DNA of 64,000 bases from Lunularia cruciata. Taxonomy: Eukaryota; Streptophyta; Marchantiopsida; Lunulariales; Lunulariaceae. The stretch covers positions 27,962,001-28,026,000 of the forward strand of contig OX419757.1 in NCBI GenBank assembly GCA_948567375.1, given 5' to 3'. Below, piece after piece: positions 46,288 to 59,696 of the stretch. Below the pieces are notes generated by a model that was not told where the DNA came from, made no database searches, and saw only the letters and a program-made list of their open reading frames with translations. Both the position numbers and the translations under genes were made by a program. Positions within the stretch are counted from its first letter, which is position 1, and each line of letters starts with the position of its first letter.

Positions 46288-46596
46288 CTACCCCAAACCA
46301 ATGTCTTTTTTCTCATTGGCTTTCAAACCCGATGATCTTCCTATTACTTCTCCTTCTTCGGGTATGTTTAATTCTAACAAATCCTTCACTATTTCAACTA
46401 CTTCTACACTAGGAACTACAATTGAGCTCTTGGGTAATCCATCTACTTTCTTGTCTCTTGATCCACTCTTCTCTAATGTCTCAAATAATAAGTCCAAAGA
46501 CACCTGAATTCCTACTTCTGCAACATCAGGTCTAACTAATATCAATTCCTTTGTTAATTCTACTATATACTCATCAAAAATTGTAATTGAAAGCAT
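46288..46596 (-). pseudogene. X-C coiled-coil protein, C-terminal fragment
   Basis: Contains RPDVAEVGIQVSLDLLFETL, matching KPEVDEIGVQISLELSLEIL in X-B (near 29220-29280). A similar motif, VKVTLGILLEALK, recurs upstream near 46800-46840, suggesting internal repeats in the protein. Function unknown. Confidence 0.5.
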
Positions 46597-46930
46597 GGGT
46601 ACACTATCTATACCTTCAATTTGTAACCCACTTTTCCCTAATCACTCATGTTACTGACCTAAACACACTTACAGTCGGATCTTGCACTTTAGGTTTATTC
46701 ACTACTGCTATTTCTCCTCTAATTTTATCCTATCTTCAATCAAAATTGAAATTGAAGTCATGGGTATCCTAAATATCTATTTTTTCTCTATCTTAACTCT
46801 CTTTAATGCCTCTAGCAAGATTCCCAAAGTCACTTTCACTGCACTCCGAGGTCCAACTATCTCAGATCTAGTCATCTTCATCTCGAGGCAAAGAAGCTTT
46901 TAACCCAAAGTTGTGTAAACCTGAAGTCCA

Positions 46931-46972
46931 AAGTCCAAAGTCTCAAGTCCAAAGTCTCAAGTCCGAAGTCAC
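46931..46972. repeat. 14-bp tandem repeat, three units, in X-C
   Basis: AAGTCCAAAGTCTC twice exactly and a third copy AAGTCCGAAGTCAC. Confidence 0.9.
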
Positions 46973-47425
46973 ATTGACCCGAAGACACCAACCCAAAGAC
47001 ACTAAACTACTCTATACATCTACTCCCAAAAATTCAAATGCTTATTATTTTTTTCTAAAAACTTCCAAACTCTACAATTTTGGTAGCAATAGAAAGCCCT
47101 AAACGAGACACTTCCAATGAGATATAGCAAGTTTGATTTGGACATGTCATTATGGAGATACAGCCCCCGCAGTATTCTTGACTTGGAACCTTCATTCCGA
47201 TGCAAAGAAACCCTCCTTTGGCGTCTGACCTCCTTCTTCCTCTTCCTCTGACATGAATTAAACTTCTTTGGGTTTTGATCCAATCCAAGCCCTTCTTCTT
47301 CTAACACAAAGTCAACTTCCTTGAGCTTGATCATAACACAAGTTTCTCCTCATTTCTTCTCTATTTGGTTTCAGCAAGACATTTCTTCTTCTAAACTTGT
47401 CCACATGAAAAATGTGGATACCACA

Positions 47426-50250
47426 TAGTAGGAGTAGAAGACGTACTAATTGGCTCCTACACTGGGCCTTTGGGAGCAATAGTGTCATGCCCTTGACCAC
47501 TAGAGGTCCCAACCTCTCGGTGAAAAACTCCCTCCACTTTGGCTACAAGCTCCACACGTCCTCTAGCTGCATCCCAAGTGGACCAAGGGTGTAATCCAAG
47601 TAGCCCACGCTCACCTAGATGGACTCCAAGTAGACCACTCTCCCTAGTAGCTACTGGTTGTGTCCCAAGAATACCATGTCCTCTCTGTCCATCACTCCCA
47701 ACATGTGCCTGAATTATCTCAATAGGCATAGGGCTCAGAAGTGTCCAAGTGGTGATGCCTATCAAGGGCATCCTACGCTACTCTGCCAAGCCAAGGCTCA
47801 TAATCCAGGTCAAATAGTTCAAGTCTGTAGTCTGACCTAACATTGATGCCTAGATGCCTCTGACACTACTTGAATAGCGGTAATACCAGTGCAAAAACCC
47901 ATCATCCGCTCTCTCTCTCTCATTGGCATTACGCTCCACCAACTATTGTAACTATGAGTCCCAAACAAGTCCAGGTCCTCTTTCTCAAAAAGCATGAGAG
48001 CTTGGGAAACTCATGAGTGTGAGAAATCCAACTCTAGGCTATCCAACTAGGTTCACCACTACCATAGGTGACCTATCAACCACTACCACTATCTGAGATT
48101 GATGCTCAACATCCAAGATATCATCAACAAGAATGTGGTTAGGTCGTTGAATCCCATCATATGCATGATGTAAAACCTCTCTGGGTAAGAGGTTCATCTA
48201 CCAAAGACAAAGACGATGAGCCCGTGATCCCACTCTGGCTGCATCTAACAATATAGCAAGGCCCATCCAAGAATGGACCTGATGTGTACTCACCACCACT
48301 TTGGTGCAAGAATCACCCATCAAAGGAACATTCTCCAAAAAGTAATTTAGAGAAATAGATTGATGAACCTGGAGATGTCATAGTATCCGGAACATCTCCC
48401 AAGACACACCAAAACAAGGATTGAAGACCCAACCTCAGCCTGCATGTGTATGTCCCTAACATGGCTATCCAAAAATCACCAAGTGAATAGGCCCATGTCT
48501 CTCTAGATTGTGCGCCCTCAGTAAAGAAATGTCTACTGGTAGGGCCTTTTGGTAACCTTTGATTACTGACATTGGTAATAACTCCAAATACCAATAGGCC
48601 AAGTGTGCCACATGATGTAGAGAGACTTGCCTAGTAGTCTCATCTCTTTCTACTTACAAGTACCTCTGTACTTGTATACCTGCCTATAATACCGCAACTA
48701 GTCTGGTGCTAATTCTACCAAACAACTCCAATAGAGATATCCCGTTTACTGGATACTGCAAAGCAATGAGTGTGGTATCCAGAGGTGTCAAAGTAATCAA
48801 CTTTGGAGGCTCATCCTCACACTCATCTACTGATGGTAAAAAGGCTTCACTCCAAGCTTGTTGCACCAACTGATCTGCATGTTACTGTAATGCCTCCTCT
48901 AAACTCCACAATGGAATATCCAAGGTAGATGGAACAATCCCACTCATACTCCAAATCCGAGTGATCTCCTTTGGTATTGGAGTATCATCTACATGGGCGT
49001 TCCCTTCCAACAAGTCACCAAGCCAAGTAACTACACCACTGAAAGCTAAAACTAATGTTGCCTGGACTGTAGTGAGCCAAGACTACCACTACTGAAGCGT
49101 ATTGGTAGGTGACATACCCGTCCCTCACCAGACTGCCAACCTGGCCTATAGGAGGTTGTCTCCTCCCAATAGTCAATATTGAAACCCATGGGGTATAACA
49201 TTGCTCCCCCAACTAGCACATCATATGACTTAGCTATTGTCGCAATAGCTTGAGCTCTCACCATTGAGTTATCAGTCGGATGACCATGCTGAACTTGGAC
49301 AACAAGCTCCTCTTGTGTGATGTACTACGTCAATCCACCACCTAGAGATGTCTAGATCTAAAATGGACACCTCTCCACATTGGTCTTTTGTAACTCTAGA
49401 TCGACTATCATAGCCTTCCCCAACATAAGGGGTTGCACACCAAAGTCTAACAAGACTCTTTGTGGTGTATAAACCTTCCTTGAAGGTCCCACCAAACAGA
49501 AAATCCCCCTCTGGTTATCCAATAGGACAATACTAGGTGTGAACCATGCTCTCTCAAAGGCCAGTCTAGTTGGAAACTCCTCCGGTGTAGCCGTTGCTAC
49601 GTGCCATAAACCATTGATTGCTGAATGGATCCCATGCTCCTCAACCAAGTCAGCTCCACTACCATCCACCTTTGCTCTAGTAGTACAAACTGCATCATCC
49701 CTACTCTCACAAAGCATGGTAGCAAATCAGAATACTAGGGCTGGGTCAACTCCCAATGTAAACATGTCACTAGCTAAAAACAAAGGGCACTGCATAATTA
49801 GCTAAGCCACCCCCAACATCATACTAGATTCAGTCTGTGTAGTAGCAAGTGGCTGACTAGCAGGTAGTCTATCATGTATTCCATCACCACCTACCACACC
49901 TCACCTGTAGTGGGATGTTTAGGAACCATGGATGTTGTCTACAATGCCTCAGATAGCATGAAAGACTGGGGAAGTCTGACCTATCTCTCAACCTCTCCTC
50001 TCTATGGGTCCAACACCATTGATGCTCCTTTAGGCTCTTGAGCACGTATTGCACTCCTAGTCACTGCTACAGATGCATCCACTTGTGTTGCTCCACACAT
50101 GAAGTCCAAAGCATCTCTATCACCAACATATGAGGTGGAAGCCTCAACACCCAAATCTTATCTCCTTTGAGCAATAGCCATACTAGCCAATCTCTGCTCC
50201 AACTACTCAATCCGAGTAGCCATAGTTGTATCAGAAGTAAGGGCAAGTAC
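47426..50250 (-). pseudogene. Z gag-protease region (degenerate)
   Basis: On the minus strand from the H2 junction: TMATRIEQLEQRLASMAIAQ (coiled, Gag-like, near 50180-50240). Further on, a protease-like QRVLLDFGVQPLMLGKA at 49410-49460, with Phe at the Ser/Thr position (TTT). The segment 47430-49350 between protease and X-C has short open pieces (for example 48684-48869) but no domain that I recognise. It should contain the start of RT, interrupted by X-C. Confidence 0.55.
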
Positions 50251-50562
50251 CATGAGCCGGCCTGTCTCTCACTCAAGATGAACCTCTGATGGCTATTATG
50301 GTAGCACATCATGGACTAAGAAGGCAAGGAACCCCAACTCCATCATACTCCTCCAAGGCTAACACTCCAAGACTCAAGACATTGCTCACTAGAGAACTCA
50401 ATGAGAGAGAGATAGTTGCAAATGAAAGGATGATGAGTACCTCCTCACTCCTTTTTTATATACTTGTGAAATAGTTACGTACCAAAGTTACTAATTACCA
50501 TAGTAACTCAAGTTACTAGACTAAAAGTCAAGTTAAGTCAAAAAGTAGAAAGGAATATCCAT
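50251..50562 (-). repeat. H2 3' LTR, 3' half only
   Basis: Matches 61579-61890; the upstream part was lost with the end of pol. The end reads GGCTCATG in place of GGCTCACA. Confidence 0.8.
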
Positions 50563-52129
50563 TCACTCAGGATCAACCGCTATTCCATCCTTGGAGATGA
50601 TGTGCCCCAAAATTAGATCTTCTTCACATCCAAACATGCACTCCTTTGGGTTGAGTGATGCATTTGCCTCATCCAAGCATTTCAAGACCTTCATTAGGTA
50701 CTCAAAGGACTCCTCCTTGCTCCCATGGACACAAAAAGCATCAATGAAGTCTCTCGCAAATTTTCCAATGAAAGGTTCAAATACCTTGTTCATGAACCGT
50801 TGCTATGTGGCTAGAGCATTGCAAAGCCCAAAAGGCATGACCTTGAAAGCGTAAGTTCCCCAAGGTGTGGTGAATATGGTGAGTTGTTGATGCTTTGGTG
50901 CAATATTGATTTGGTTATATCCACTATAACCATCTCCAAAACTATACCTCTCATGACCTACAACATCCTCTAAGATCTCATCAATGAATAACAATGGGTA
51001 GTAGTCCTTCTTGGTAACAACATTGAGCTTCTTGTAATCCAGACATACACAAAGCTTGCCATTCTTTTTCTTCACAATGACAATTAGAGACACCCATTCT
51101 GAATTCTCTACCTCAAAGATAAATCCGGCCTCTTTGAGCTTATCATTCTTCTTCTTCACAACCAAAGATGTTGGTGGGCTAATGCGATGTTGCGTTTGGC
51201 GGATTGGTCTTGCATGTGACTCCACCTCTATCTTGTGCTCCTCCAAGGTAACTTCCTTCAAATTCTTGTAACTAAAAGCAAACACATGAATGAACTCGTG
51301 GAACATCTCCTCAAATCTCACCTTCTCCTCCTTGGTAACATTGGGGCCATACTTGAGGATAGCTAACCTTCTCTCTACCTCCTCAAGTGTCAATGGTGAT
51401 TTATCTGGGTCCTTCAAAACCTCTAGCTTAGGTGAAAAATCCATAGCACATAAGGAATACACATCTGAATCAGATTTAGATTCATCTTCCTCCGTGGAAG
51501 TCTCCTCTTCCATGCTTGTGTCCACACCTGAAGCTCCTTCTTTAGAATCTGATTCCCAATAATCAAAAGATGGTGTATCTGAATATGAAGTGTTGGTGGT
51601 GTTAGTCATAGGAACTGTGACTCTATGGTTTGATGCCCCAATCCTCAGGTACCCTTTGTGCCATCAATCAGTTGTGCGTGCTTCTCTCAGCCATAGCCTC
51701 CCAAGAAGTAAGTCATAGCTTGAATCCTTCAGTTATGTTAATCAATTATGCTTGGAAAGTCATGAGATTTTGAACTCCTATAACTGAAACTACCACCTTA
51801 TCCATCACCCCTATTGGTCGAACTTGTTGCTTGTTTGCCATGCTCACCACAAATGTTGAAGGTCTTGAGGGTAGCAAACCCAACTTCTTTATCAACCTTT
51901 TTGACATAGCATTTACAGTTGATCCTCCATTAACCAATGCATCCTTGATGTTGTGACCATTCACTCTCACATCAAACTTGGAGGCATATTTACAAGCCTC
52001 CCATGGTGCTAGCTTGGCATCCACCACCCCCATTGATACTTGAGCTTTTGCCTTCTTCTTCCTCTTGCTCCTTGTAGAACTCAAACCACCTCTAAGCTCT
52101 TTTCTCAAAGTAGGGTTCAAAGCAATCAA
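50563..52129 (-). pseudogene. H2 protease and RT (truncated)
   Basis: Minus strand: protease-like ALVNGGSTVNAMSKRL near 51890-51940 (N-G-G where D-G-G is expected), then a TAA near 51746 and the linker DTSMEEETSTEEDESKSDSD (acidic). RT begins KDPDKSPLTLEEVERRLA and runs through SLIVIVKKKNGKLCVCLDYK, MPFGLCNALAT, catalytic FIDAFCVHGS (second Asp changed to Ala) and ILGHIISKDGIAVDPE, where it ends at the LTR junction. Confidence 0.88.
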
Positions 52130-53111
52130 TTAGCACATTGTGATGGTAGCCTTGTGGCTACCAACATCCTCCAACACATTATAGTTCCACTGTTGATTTG
52201 ATATCAAGAAGTCTTCCATCCTTAACTTCTTCCTTTGAGTCTTTGTTGTTGATGGTGTTGAGGTGCAAGTGCTCCTAGTAGACATAGGAGTATCCTTGCT
52301 ATGAGTACATCCTTGAGAAGCGTGAACATCCTCTACAAAATGAGCTCTTTTCTTCTCTTGTGCCAAAAGCTCCAAATTAAGACCCTTGGAGTTTGAGCAA
52401 TCTCACTTCTCATACTTGCTCTCAACCACATCTATGGATGTTATCTCCTTACCTTTGTTTGGATAAGGAGCCACTTGGGTTTCACTACCTCCCTCTTTCC
52501 TTCTATTGGCTCTCTCATAATCCCTTCCTCCATGGTAAGTGGAATTTGGGCAATTCCTTTGGATATAGCCTATTCCTCTACAACCAAAACAATTTCTATC
52601 ATTGAAATTGTTGTCTGGTTAGCCTCTTCTATATGGATAGTTTCCATAACTCCTAGGCCCTCTCTCTACATTCTGATCCACCTCTCTCTTCTCCCATAGT
52701 TGCACCACATTGATTTTGAGATCTGCAAGTTGTTCTGTGATGGTTTGAAGTGGATCCTTTGGTGGAGGTGCAAGAATTGGAGCAACTACTACTTGTGGTG
52801 CAACCCTTGCCACCAAAGTATCAAAAGTTCCACCATACTTGTAGCCTTGAGGAGGATTAACAACCTCCTTCACCACTCTCATCCCCTTCCAAACTCTCCT
52901 CCATACAAATTGCGATCTTGATAGCTTCAACCTTCAAAGAAGGTTTCGCATATCTCACTTTGCTTCTAATTTGTGGTCTCAACCCTCCCACAAATTCTTG
53001 GTGAGCAAAGCTCCTATGCCAATCATAGTAGTCTCCACATCATCCCCACCCTTCCTCAACACTATGCAAAATCAGGACTCTAACATTTCCACTCTTTCTA
53101 CATAGACTTTC
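52130..53111 (-). pseudogene. H2 gag, C-terminal part with zinc knuckle
   Basis: Minus strand: resumes after G2, GLRPQIRSKVRYAKPSLKVE near 52925-52985, then Pro/Gln-rich sequence, then CCHC knuckle CFGCRGIGYIQRNC (52550-52591; Tyr at the His position) and the spacer to protease. Confidence 0.75.
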
Positions 53112-53834
53112 TGTAATACCAAGAGCTAGCCATATGATCTAGATGTGAAATTCAATTTGGTAACATCTAGAATGATGTTATACATGATGGTCAAAATAGA
53201 TCAGATAGAAGTATCACCAAAAGAGTACTTCTACAAATAGTGTAGAAACCAAAATAGACTTGAGAACCTTAGAACCAATAGCTAGACATATGATTTAAAG
53301 GTGAGAATTGGTTTGGTAACATCTGGAAAGATGTTACACATGATGGACTAAACAGATCAAAAAGAGGTATCACCAAAAGGGGACTTCTACTAATAGAGTA
53401 GGAACCAAAATAAGCCTGAAATCTTTGAAGGCAATTTTGGAGGCCTACACGGATGAATAGGCCTAAAACATGTGAGGATTCCCCCCCCCAATGGAAGAAA
53501 GGCTGGCCTTCCCTCCCCTTTGCTTTGTCTTGTCAAGAGCTTTCCAACGGTACTTTACGTGATTTTGAGATTCCTACAGGAAGATTCCCTCCGGTCAAAG
53601 CTTGTTTGACCAACCAGATAGGACCTAGACTAGACATGTCACCTATCCAAGTAAATAATCCAAGGGTGGAGCTTGTTGACATGTCACCTATCTGTGTCCC
53701 TAATCCTATGGTGGAGCTTTCTTGGCGGAGATCCTCTTTGTCTATATAATAAAGAGAAGGTGCTCCCTTGGGGCATCGAATGTTTGAGTATGCAATCTGT
53801 GTTTTCTCTCTTCTCTTGTCCTCGAAGTATTACA
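53112..53834 (+). repeat. G2 5' LTR
   Basis: 723 bp, TGTAATACC ... TATTACA, with TATA box CTATATAATA at 53742-53751. Confidence 0.95.
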
Positions 53835-53835
53835 A

Positions 53836-53847
53836 TGGTATCAAAGC
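53836..53847 (+). other. G2 primer binding site
   Basis: TGGTATCAAAGC, one change from the initiator Met tRNA complement TGGTATCAGAGC. Confidence 0.85.
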
Positions 53848-53974
53848 GAGTGTTTTAGTCCAAGAGAGTGGATCACTCCTCTTGGAATAGCACAAACTAC
53901 TAAAACTGAGTAATTTGAGGTGGAGAACATAGAGTAGTTGCTAGACTTAGGAAGGACTTTAGAGAGCGGATGGG

Positions 53975-54198
53975 ATGGATGCGCCAGGAGGCCAATTTCC
54001 AGCACCTAGCTTTCCATTCTCAAACCCATTCCACATCAAGGTTATGTATATCCAGCGTGAGCAAATGAGGGTATTGCTAGTTTATCACTTTGGTGCAGAA
54101 TTCATGGACAGAGTGATGAACTCACCAAACCCGGTGATTCTACTTGTGGTGATATATGACAGAGAGTAGGATTTGACAATCTACATTCTATTATGATA
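53975..54198 (+). pseudogene. G2 leader ORF A
   Basis: MDAPGGQFPAPSFPFSN start, core YHFGAEFMDRVMNSPNP; a TAG (54167-54169) replaces the Trp codon TGG of G1, otherwise open to TGA. Same position as in G1. Confidence 0.6.
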
Positions 54199-54201
54199 AA
54201 A

Positions 54202-54405
54202 ATGGATCTGAATGTCCCAAATCCTCTCCCTTTCAACACTCAAGTAGAAATCCGTTATGTAGTGAGGATGAAATTGATGTTTAGAGATTTTGTGGTTAGG
54301 AATTTTGGTGAGGAGTATTATCAACAAGTGATAGCTTCTGAGGTCCCAATGGTAGTTTCGATTGTTCGTGCGCCTTCCAAAGTGATTTTATTGACTCTGT
54401 ATTGA
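54202..54405 (+). CDS. G2 leader ORF B (open, 67 aa)
   Basis: MDLNVPNPLPFN start, core RNFGEEYYQQVIASEVPM, end LLTLY. Fully open, like the G1 copy, while gag and pol carry many stops. Module duplicated from ORF A. Function unknown. Confidence 0.55.
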   Translation: MDLNVPNPLPFNTQVEIRYVVRMKLMFRDFVVRNFGEEYYQQVIASEVPMVVSIVRAPSKVILLTLY

Positions 54406-54438
54406 AGTAGACATTAGCAATTGAGTGTTGCAAGAACC

Positions 54439-55529
54439 ATGGATCCGCAATTGCAAGAGTTGGTGCAAGGAATGCAAGGGATGTTGAATGAATTTTGAGA
54501 GATTAAGATGACCATGGAGACATTACAAAGTCAAGTGCAGATCCTCAGGAATGATCAAGCCATGCAAGAAGAAGAGCCGTCTCAAAAAAATCAGTACTTG
54601 CGACTAAAGTACTTGGAGAGGTATCCGTGCCTACAAACCCTATCAACGATGAAGCCACATTGCTACTCCAGATGAAGAAGACCTGCAACATCGAACCTTA
54701 CAAGGGGCAGCATTTGATGGGAGTAGTGGAAAATTGGATCTTGAGAATGAATCGATATTTCTGATTGTTCTCAACAAAGATCATAAAGCATGCTGCAGGC
54801 GTGTTTGCATGTGGGTACTTGACCAATAAAGCCCTCACATGGTATGATGCTTGGGAACGATCCATGCTGGCAGAGAGAAGGGAGGTCACATGGATAGCAA
54901 TGCAAGAATGACTGTTGAATAATTTCCAATTGGTGGATTCTGTGTAGATAGCTCAAACCCGACTATGGGGATTGAGACAAAAGAATAGCGTACAAGAGTA
55001 TGTGGAGGCTTTTCTAGATCTACAAGTCGCAATTACCAACATGAGTCTAGCAGAGGCTCTTGACAATTTCAAACGAGGGTTGAAAGAGCGGATTCGCCAA
55101 GAAGTCATGGTGCAAAATCCTTGCACGATATTTGAAGCCATTGCTTGTGCGCAAAGAATAGTAGGAGCATTAGGTGGAGGTGAAGGAGTAGCTCCACCTC
55201 AACATTATTGGGCAGAAATGCCACACATGGGTGGACCAATACCGATGGAATTGGGCAACCTTTGATTCAGGGATCAAGGAGCACAACCGCTCCAAGGGGA
55301 GCGGGGACGGGTAGAAGAACAAAGAGATGGAGTCCCATGAGGAGAAGGGACTCGAGGAGAACAACGCCGTTGTTACAATTGTGGCCGTATTGGGCACATA
55401 TCTACCAATTGTTGCACTCGTTTCCCTAGAGGCCCTCGTTCTTTGTTCAGGCGATTCTTGAACAACATGGAGAGGCACATTGACAAGGAGGAGGTGGAAA
55501 TCACTTTGGAAAATGAAGATTGCCAGTAA
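54439..55529 (+). pseudogene. G2 gag
   Basis: ATG 54439, MDPQLQELVQGMQGML; capsid-like region and CCHC knuckle CYNCGRIGHISTNC with small changes near 55370-55415; ends TAA 55527-55529. An indel (net 2 nt out of frame) lies near 54585. TGA codons occur at the same three positions as in G1 (near 54498, 54761, 55263). Confidence 0.85.
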
Positions 55530-55539
55530 AGGTACCTTG

Positions 55540-58500
55540 TGGCCTTACAAGCTCAATAAGGAAGCAAAGAAGCGAGGGAAGGAAGAAGAATAATGCACAA
55601 CAATCCCGAAAGGCAATCTCACAATTGATTGTCGTGATGGAATCCTAAAAGGTAATCAAGTGAGAGTATTAATAGATCCGGGAGCAACAGAGAATTTCTT
55701 GTCTCGCTCTGTTGCAATAAGATTGGGAATGGATCTAGAGAGAGATGGAAGTGAAGAAGTAGAGTTACCAAATGGGCAAACAGAGAAGATTGAATTATTA
55801 CCTAGACGGGTAACCCTCTCTATAGGAAAATATTAGGAAGCAATTGAGTGGCGAGTGATACAGTTAGCTCATTATGATGCAATTTTAGGCATGCCATGGA
55901 TGGAGCAGTACAACCCTATGGTGGATTAGAGGAAGAAAGTAGTGAGAACCCACCAATGGTCAATCATTGGGGTTAAAGAAAAATCACACAAGCAGAAACT
56001 GCCTCTATATGTTGTAGGGACGGCAACTATCTATAAGACCGATAGATGTTTTATGGGTCTAATAAGAGAAGTCCAGAGTGCACAACTCGATGGACAAATT
56101 CCTAAGAAATTGAAGGATGTGGTGGATGAGTTCCAAGATGTCTTTCCCGATGATCTACCCTCAGGATTACCACCAAAAAGGCGAATAGATCACAAATTGA
56201 GACACTTCTGGAGAAGACGCCTCCTTGTAAGGCCCCATATCGCCTATCACTTCATGAGTTGGAGGAGTGTAAGACTCAAACTGAGGAGATGTTGCAGAAA
56301 GAGTTCATCCAACCTAGCATATCACCATATGGGGCCCTTGTCTTGTTTGTGAAGAAGAAGGATGGTACAATGCGTATGTGCATTGACTATCGGGGTCTCA
56401 ATCAGCAAACAGTGAAGAACAAATACCCCTTACCTTGCATGGAAGACCTATTTGATCAACTCCATGGAGCAAGATACTTCACCAAACTGGACTTGCAAAG
56501 CGGTTACAATCAAATCCGAATTGCAGAGGAGGATGTGCACAAAATTGCCTTTCAAACCAGGTATGGCCACTTTGAGTATCTTGTGATGCCCTTTGGCCTC
56601 ACCAATGCACCTGCCACTTTCATGAGTCTAATGAATGACATATTTCGTCCATACTTGGATAAGTATGTTATTGTCTTCTTGGATGATATCTTAGAATATA
56701 GAAGCACAATGACAGAACACAAACAACATCTACGAGAGGTCCTCCAGATTCTAAGACAGAATCAGTTGTATGCCAAAATCTCAAAGTGTGAGTTTGGCAA
56801 GTCTGAAGTAGACTACTTGGGGCATAGAGTAAGTGCAAAGGGCATTCAAGTATTGACAGATAAAATAGAGGTCATTCAAAAATGGAGTGCCCCAAAAGAT
56901 CAGACTCAACTTAAGAGCTTCTTGGGGTTGACGGGATTCTATCATAGATTTGTCAAGGACTTCTCCAAGGTTGCACAGCCTTTAATGGCACTACTTGGCA
57001 AGGGGAAGAAGTGGACATGTGGAACTGCACAAGAGTTGGCCTTTCAAGAATTGAAGGCCGCCTTGCTACATGGACCAATCTTGAAGTGGTATGACCCAAA
57101 ACGTCCAATCAAGTTGGCTATAGATGCATCAGGCATAGCAATAGGAGCAGTCCTACAACAAGAGTGGCATGACAGATGGCATCCAATTGCATATTTCTCT
57201 CAAAAGTTGTTACCAGCAGAGTGCAACTACCACACCATAGAACAAGAAGAGCTGGTGATCGTTCTAGCAACCAAGCATTGGAAGCACTACTTGGGCGAGA
57301 AGGCATTTGTAGTAGAGACAGACCACAAACCTCTAGTTTACCTCGAGATGCAGAAGGATCTATCTCGTCACCAAATTTGGTGGGCAGAGTGGCAACAATG
57401 CTTCAACATGACAATCACCTACGTGGAAGGTAAGAAGCAACTTCCATATGCATTCACCCGCATGCCAATGGCCAACAACTTGGTGGCAGAGGTTAAGATT
57501 AACCTTGAATTCTGGCGGCTACAAAAACTGACCCATAGATTGTAGAAGCACAATCATCCAAAGGTGTCACCAGTACCCAAGGACTCACCTTTCGGGATGG
57601 TAGATTATGGATCCCAAATGTCCCAAAATTACGCATCACCATTCTAGCGGAATGTCATGATTTGGCCATTGCAGCTCATGTCGGAGTGGACAAGACCTTG
57701 GATCCAGTCAAGTGCCATTACTATTGGCCCAAGATGAGCAACGACGTGATGGACTATGTGCGTAGTTGCCTAATTTGTCAACAGAACAAAGCTTCTAATC
57801 AAGCTCCTATAGGGCTCCTTCAACCTCTCCCCACTCCTACCCAACGTTGGGAACAAGTGAGTATGGATCTTGCCTTTGAATTACCCAAGACCACCTCAGG
57901 GTTTGACTCTATTGTGGTCTTTGTGGACCAGCTCAGCACAATGATTCATGTACGCCCTACCACCAAGGAGGTGACCGCTCTACAACTAGCTCAATTATAC
58001 TTAGATGCAGTCTTTGCTCACCATGGCTTGTCTAGAGTACTTATCACCAATAGAGGCACCCAATTCACCAGCTTGTTTTGGCAAACACTCTTTGGGTTCT
58101 TCAAAACCAAGTTGGCCATGTCCACAGCTTACCACCCCCAAATAGATGGCCAAACAGAGCGGGCTAATCACACAATTGAAGACATGTTACGCGGCTTCAC
58201 CTTAGAAGAGCAAGAGAGGTGGGACACCCTACTCCCGTTGGTGGAATTCGCTTACAACAATTTAGTGAATGCATCCACCCAGGTCACTCCGTTCTTCCTC
58301 ATGTATGGTGAGCATCCCTTCACACCTTCTAGCTTGATGAAGATCCGTCCAGTGGCTACCAAGGTCGATGCAGTCAACACATTTGTTTCTAGAATCCAAC
58401 AAGGTGTGGAGAGCGCCAAGCACAGATTACAGATTGTGCAAAATTGACAGAAGCAGTATGCTGATGCACACCGTCGGCACATGGAGTTTAATGTTGGGAA

Positions 58501-58939
58501 TCAAGTGTGGCTATCAACAACCAACCTCACATTAGTTGGACCTCGTAAGCTCAGACCTCATTTTATTGGGCCTTTCTTGATTCTTTGTTGCATCGGTGCT
58601 ATGGCCTATCACCTTGAACTACCACCACACATGAAGATCCATCTAGTCTTCTATGTCTCCCTACTATGAAAATATGCTCCCCGATCAGGCCAAGGTCATT
58701 CTACACCAGACATTTGACCTTGTTCGACACTCATTGATGGCATAGAGGAATATGAAGTAGAGCGGATTCTCCAAAAATGCATGCGTGGTACTCTCCACCC
58801 ACGGGTGCACTATCTAGTACAATGGAAAGGTTACCTCCTCTATGAAGCCACTTGGGAGCCCGCTGCCAATTTGGCACATGCACTTGTGTTGGTGCAAGCA
58901 TTTGAGCAACAATTGCACAACAAGGACGTTGCGTCTTAA
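55540..58939 (+). pseudogene. G2 pol: protease, RT, RNase H, integrase, chromodomain
   Basis: Protease with LIDPGATENFLS (again D-P-G). RT/RNase H in a 428-codon open frame (56259-57545) with [27 protein letters not shown], catalytic [10 protein letters not shown] (Asp pair 56682-56687), [13 protein letters not shown] and [10 protein letters not shown]. Integrase 57662-58447 has CQQNKASNQAP, SMDLAFELP (D), ITNRGTQF (Asn for the second Asp) and GQTERAN (E). C-terminal chromodomain at about 58740-58939 with YLVQWKGYLLYEATWEP; TAA at 58937-58939. Frameshifts near 56200 and 57545 and some stops inactivate it. Confidence 0.93.
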
Positions 58940-58950
58940 AAGGAGGGAGG
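58938..58950 (+). other. G2 polypurine tract
   Basis: AAAAGGAGGGAGG just before the 3' LTR, identical to G1. Confidence 0.85.
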
Positions 58951-58952
58951 TC

Positions 58953-59691
58953 TGTAATACCAAGAGCTAGCCATATGATCTAGATGTAAAATTTGGTTTG
59001 GTAACATCTAGAATGATGTTATACATGATGGTCAAAATAGATCAGATAGAAGTATCACCAAAAGAGTACTTCTACAAATAGGGCAAAAACCGAAATAGAC
59101 TTGAGAACCTTAGAACCAATAGCTAGACATATGATTTAAAAGTGAGAATTGGTTTGGTAACATCTGGAAGGATGTTACACATGATGGACAAAATAGATCA
59201 AAAAGAGGTATCACCAAAAGGGGACTTCTACTAATAGAGTAGGAACCAAAATAAGCCTGAAATCTTTGAAGGCAATTTTGGAGGCCTGAACGAATGAATT
59301 AGGCCTCAAAAATGTGCAGATTCCCCCCCCCCCCAACAAAGGAAAGGCTGGCCTTCCCTCCCCCTTGCTTTGTCTTGTCAAGAGCTTTCCAACGGTACCT
59401 TACATGATTCTGAGATTCCTACAGGAAGATTCTCTAAAAGATTACCTCCGGTCAAAGCTTGTTTGACCAACCAGATAGGACCTAGACCAGACATGTCACC
59501 CATCCAAGTAAGTAATCCAAGGGTGGAGCTTGCTAACATGTCACCTATCTGTGTCCCTAATCCTATGGTGGAGCTTCCTTGGCGGAGATCCTCTTTGTCT
59601 ATATAATAAAGAGAAGGTGCTCCTTTGGGGCATTGATTGTTTGAGTGTGCAATCTGTGTTTTCTCTCTTCTCTTGTCCTCGGAGTATTACA
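58953..59691 (+). repeat. G2 3' LTR
   Basis: 739 bp; its C-tract near 59323 is longer than in the other G LTRs. Confidence 0.95.
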
Positions 59692-59696
59692 CTTTC

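Larger units (their letters stand above)
45590..47425 (-). mobile_element. X-C: element X copy inside Z (minus strand)
   Basis: It starts on the minus strand at 47425 with TGTGGTATCCACATTTTTC, preceded by TACTA. It shares the 3' half with X-A and X-B, including the coiled-coil end (46288-46596) and the small ORF (45876-46103). Much of the N-terminal coding part is missing or unrecognisable. The 3' limit near 45590 is set by where Z RT resumes; no matching target duplication was found there. Confidence 0.65.
53112..59691 (+). mobile_element. G2: Ty3/gypsy chromovirus with perfect target duplication
   Basis: 5' LTR 53112-53834, 3' LTR 58953-59691, flanked by CTTTC (53107-53111) and CTTTC (59692-59696). 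Same layout as G1. The LTRs differ by a few percent. It interrupts H2 gag and is the innermost insertion of the five-level nest. Pol is better preserved than in G1 at the protease-RT junction. Confidence 0.96.
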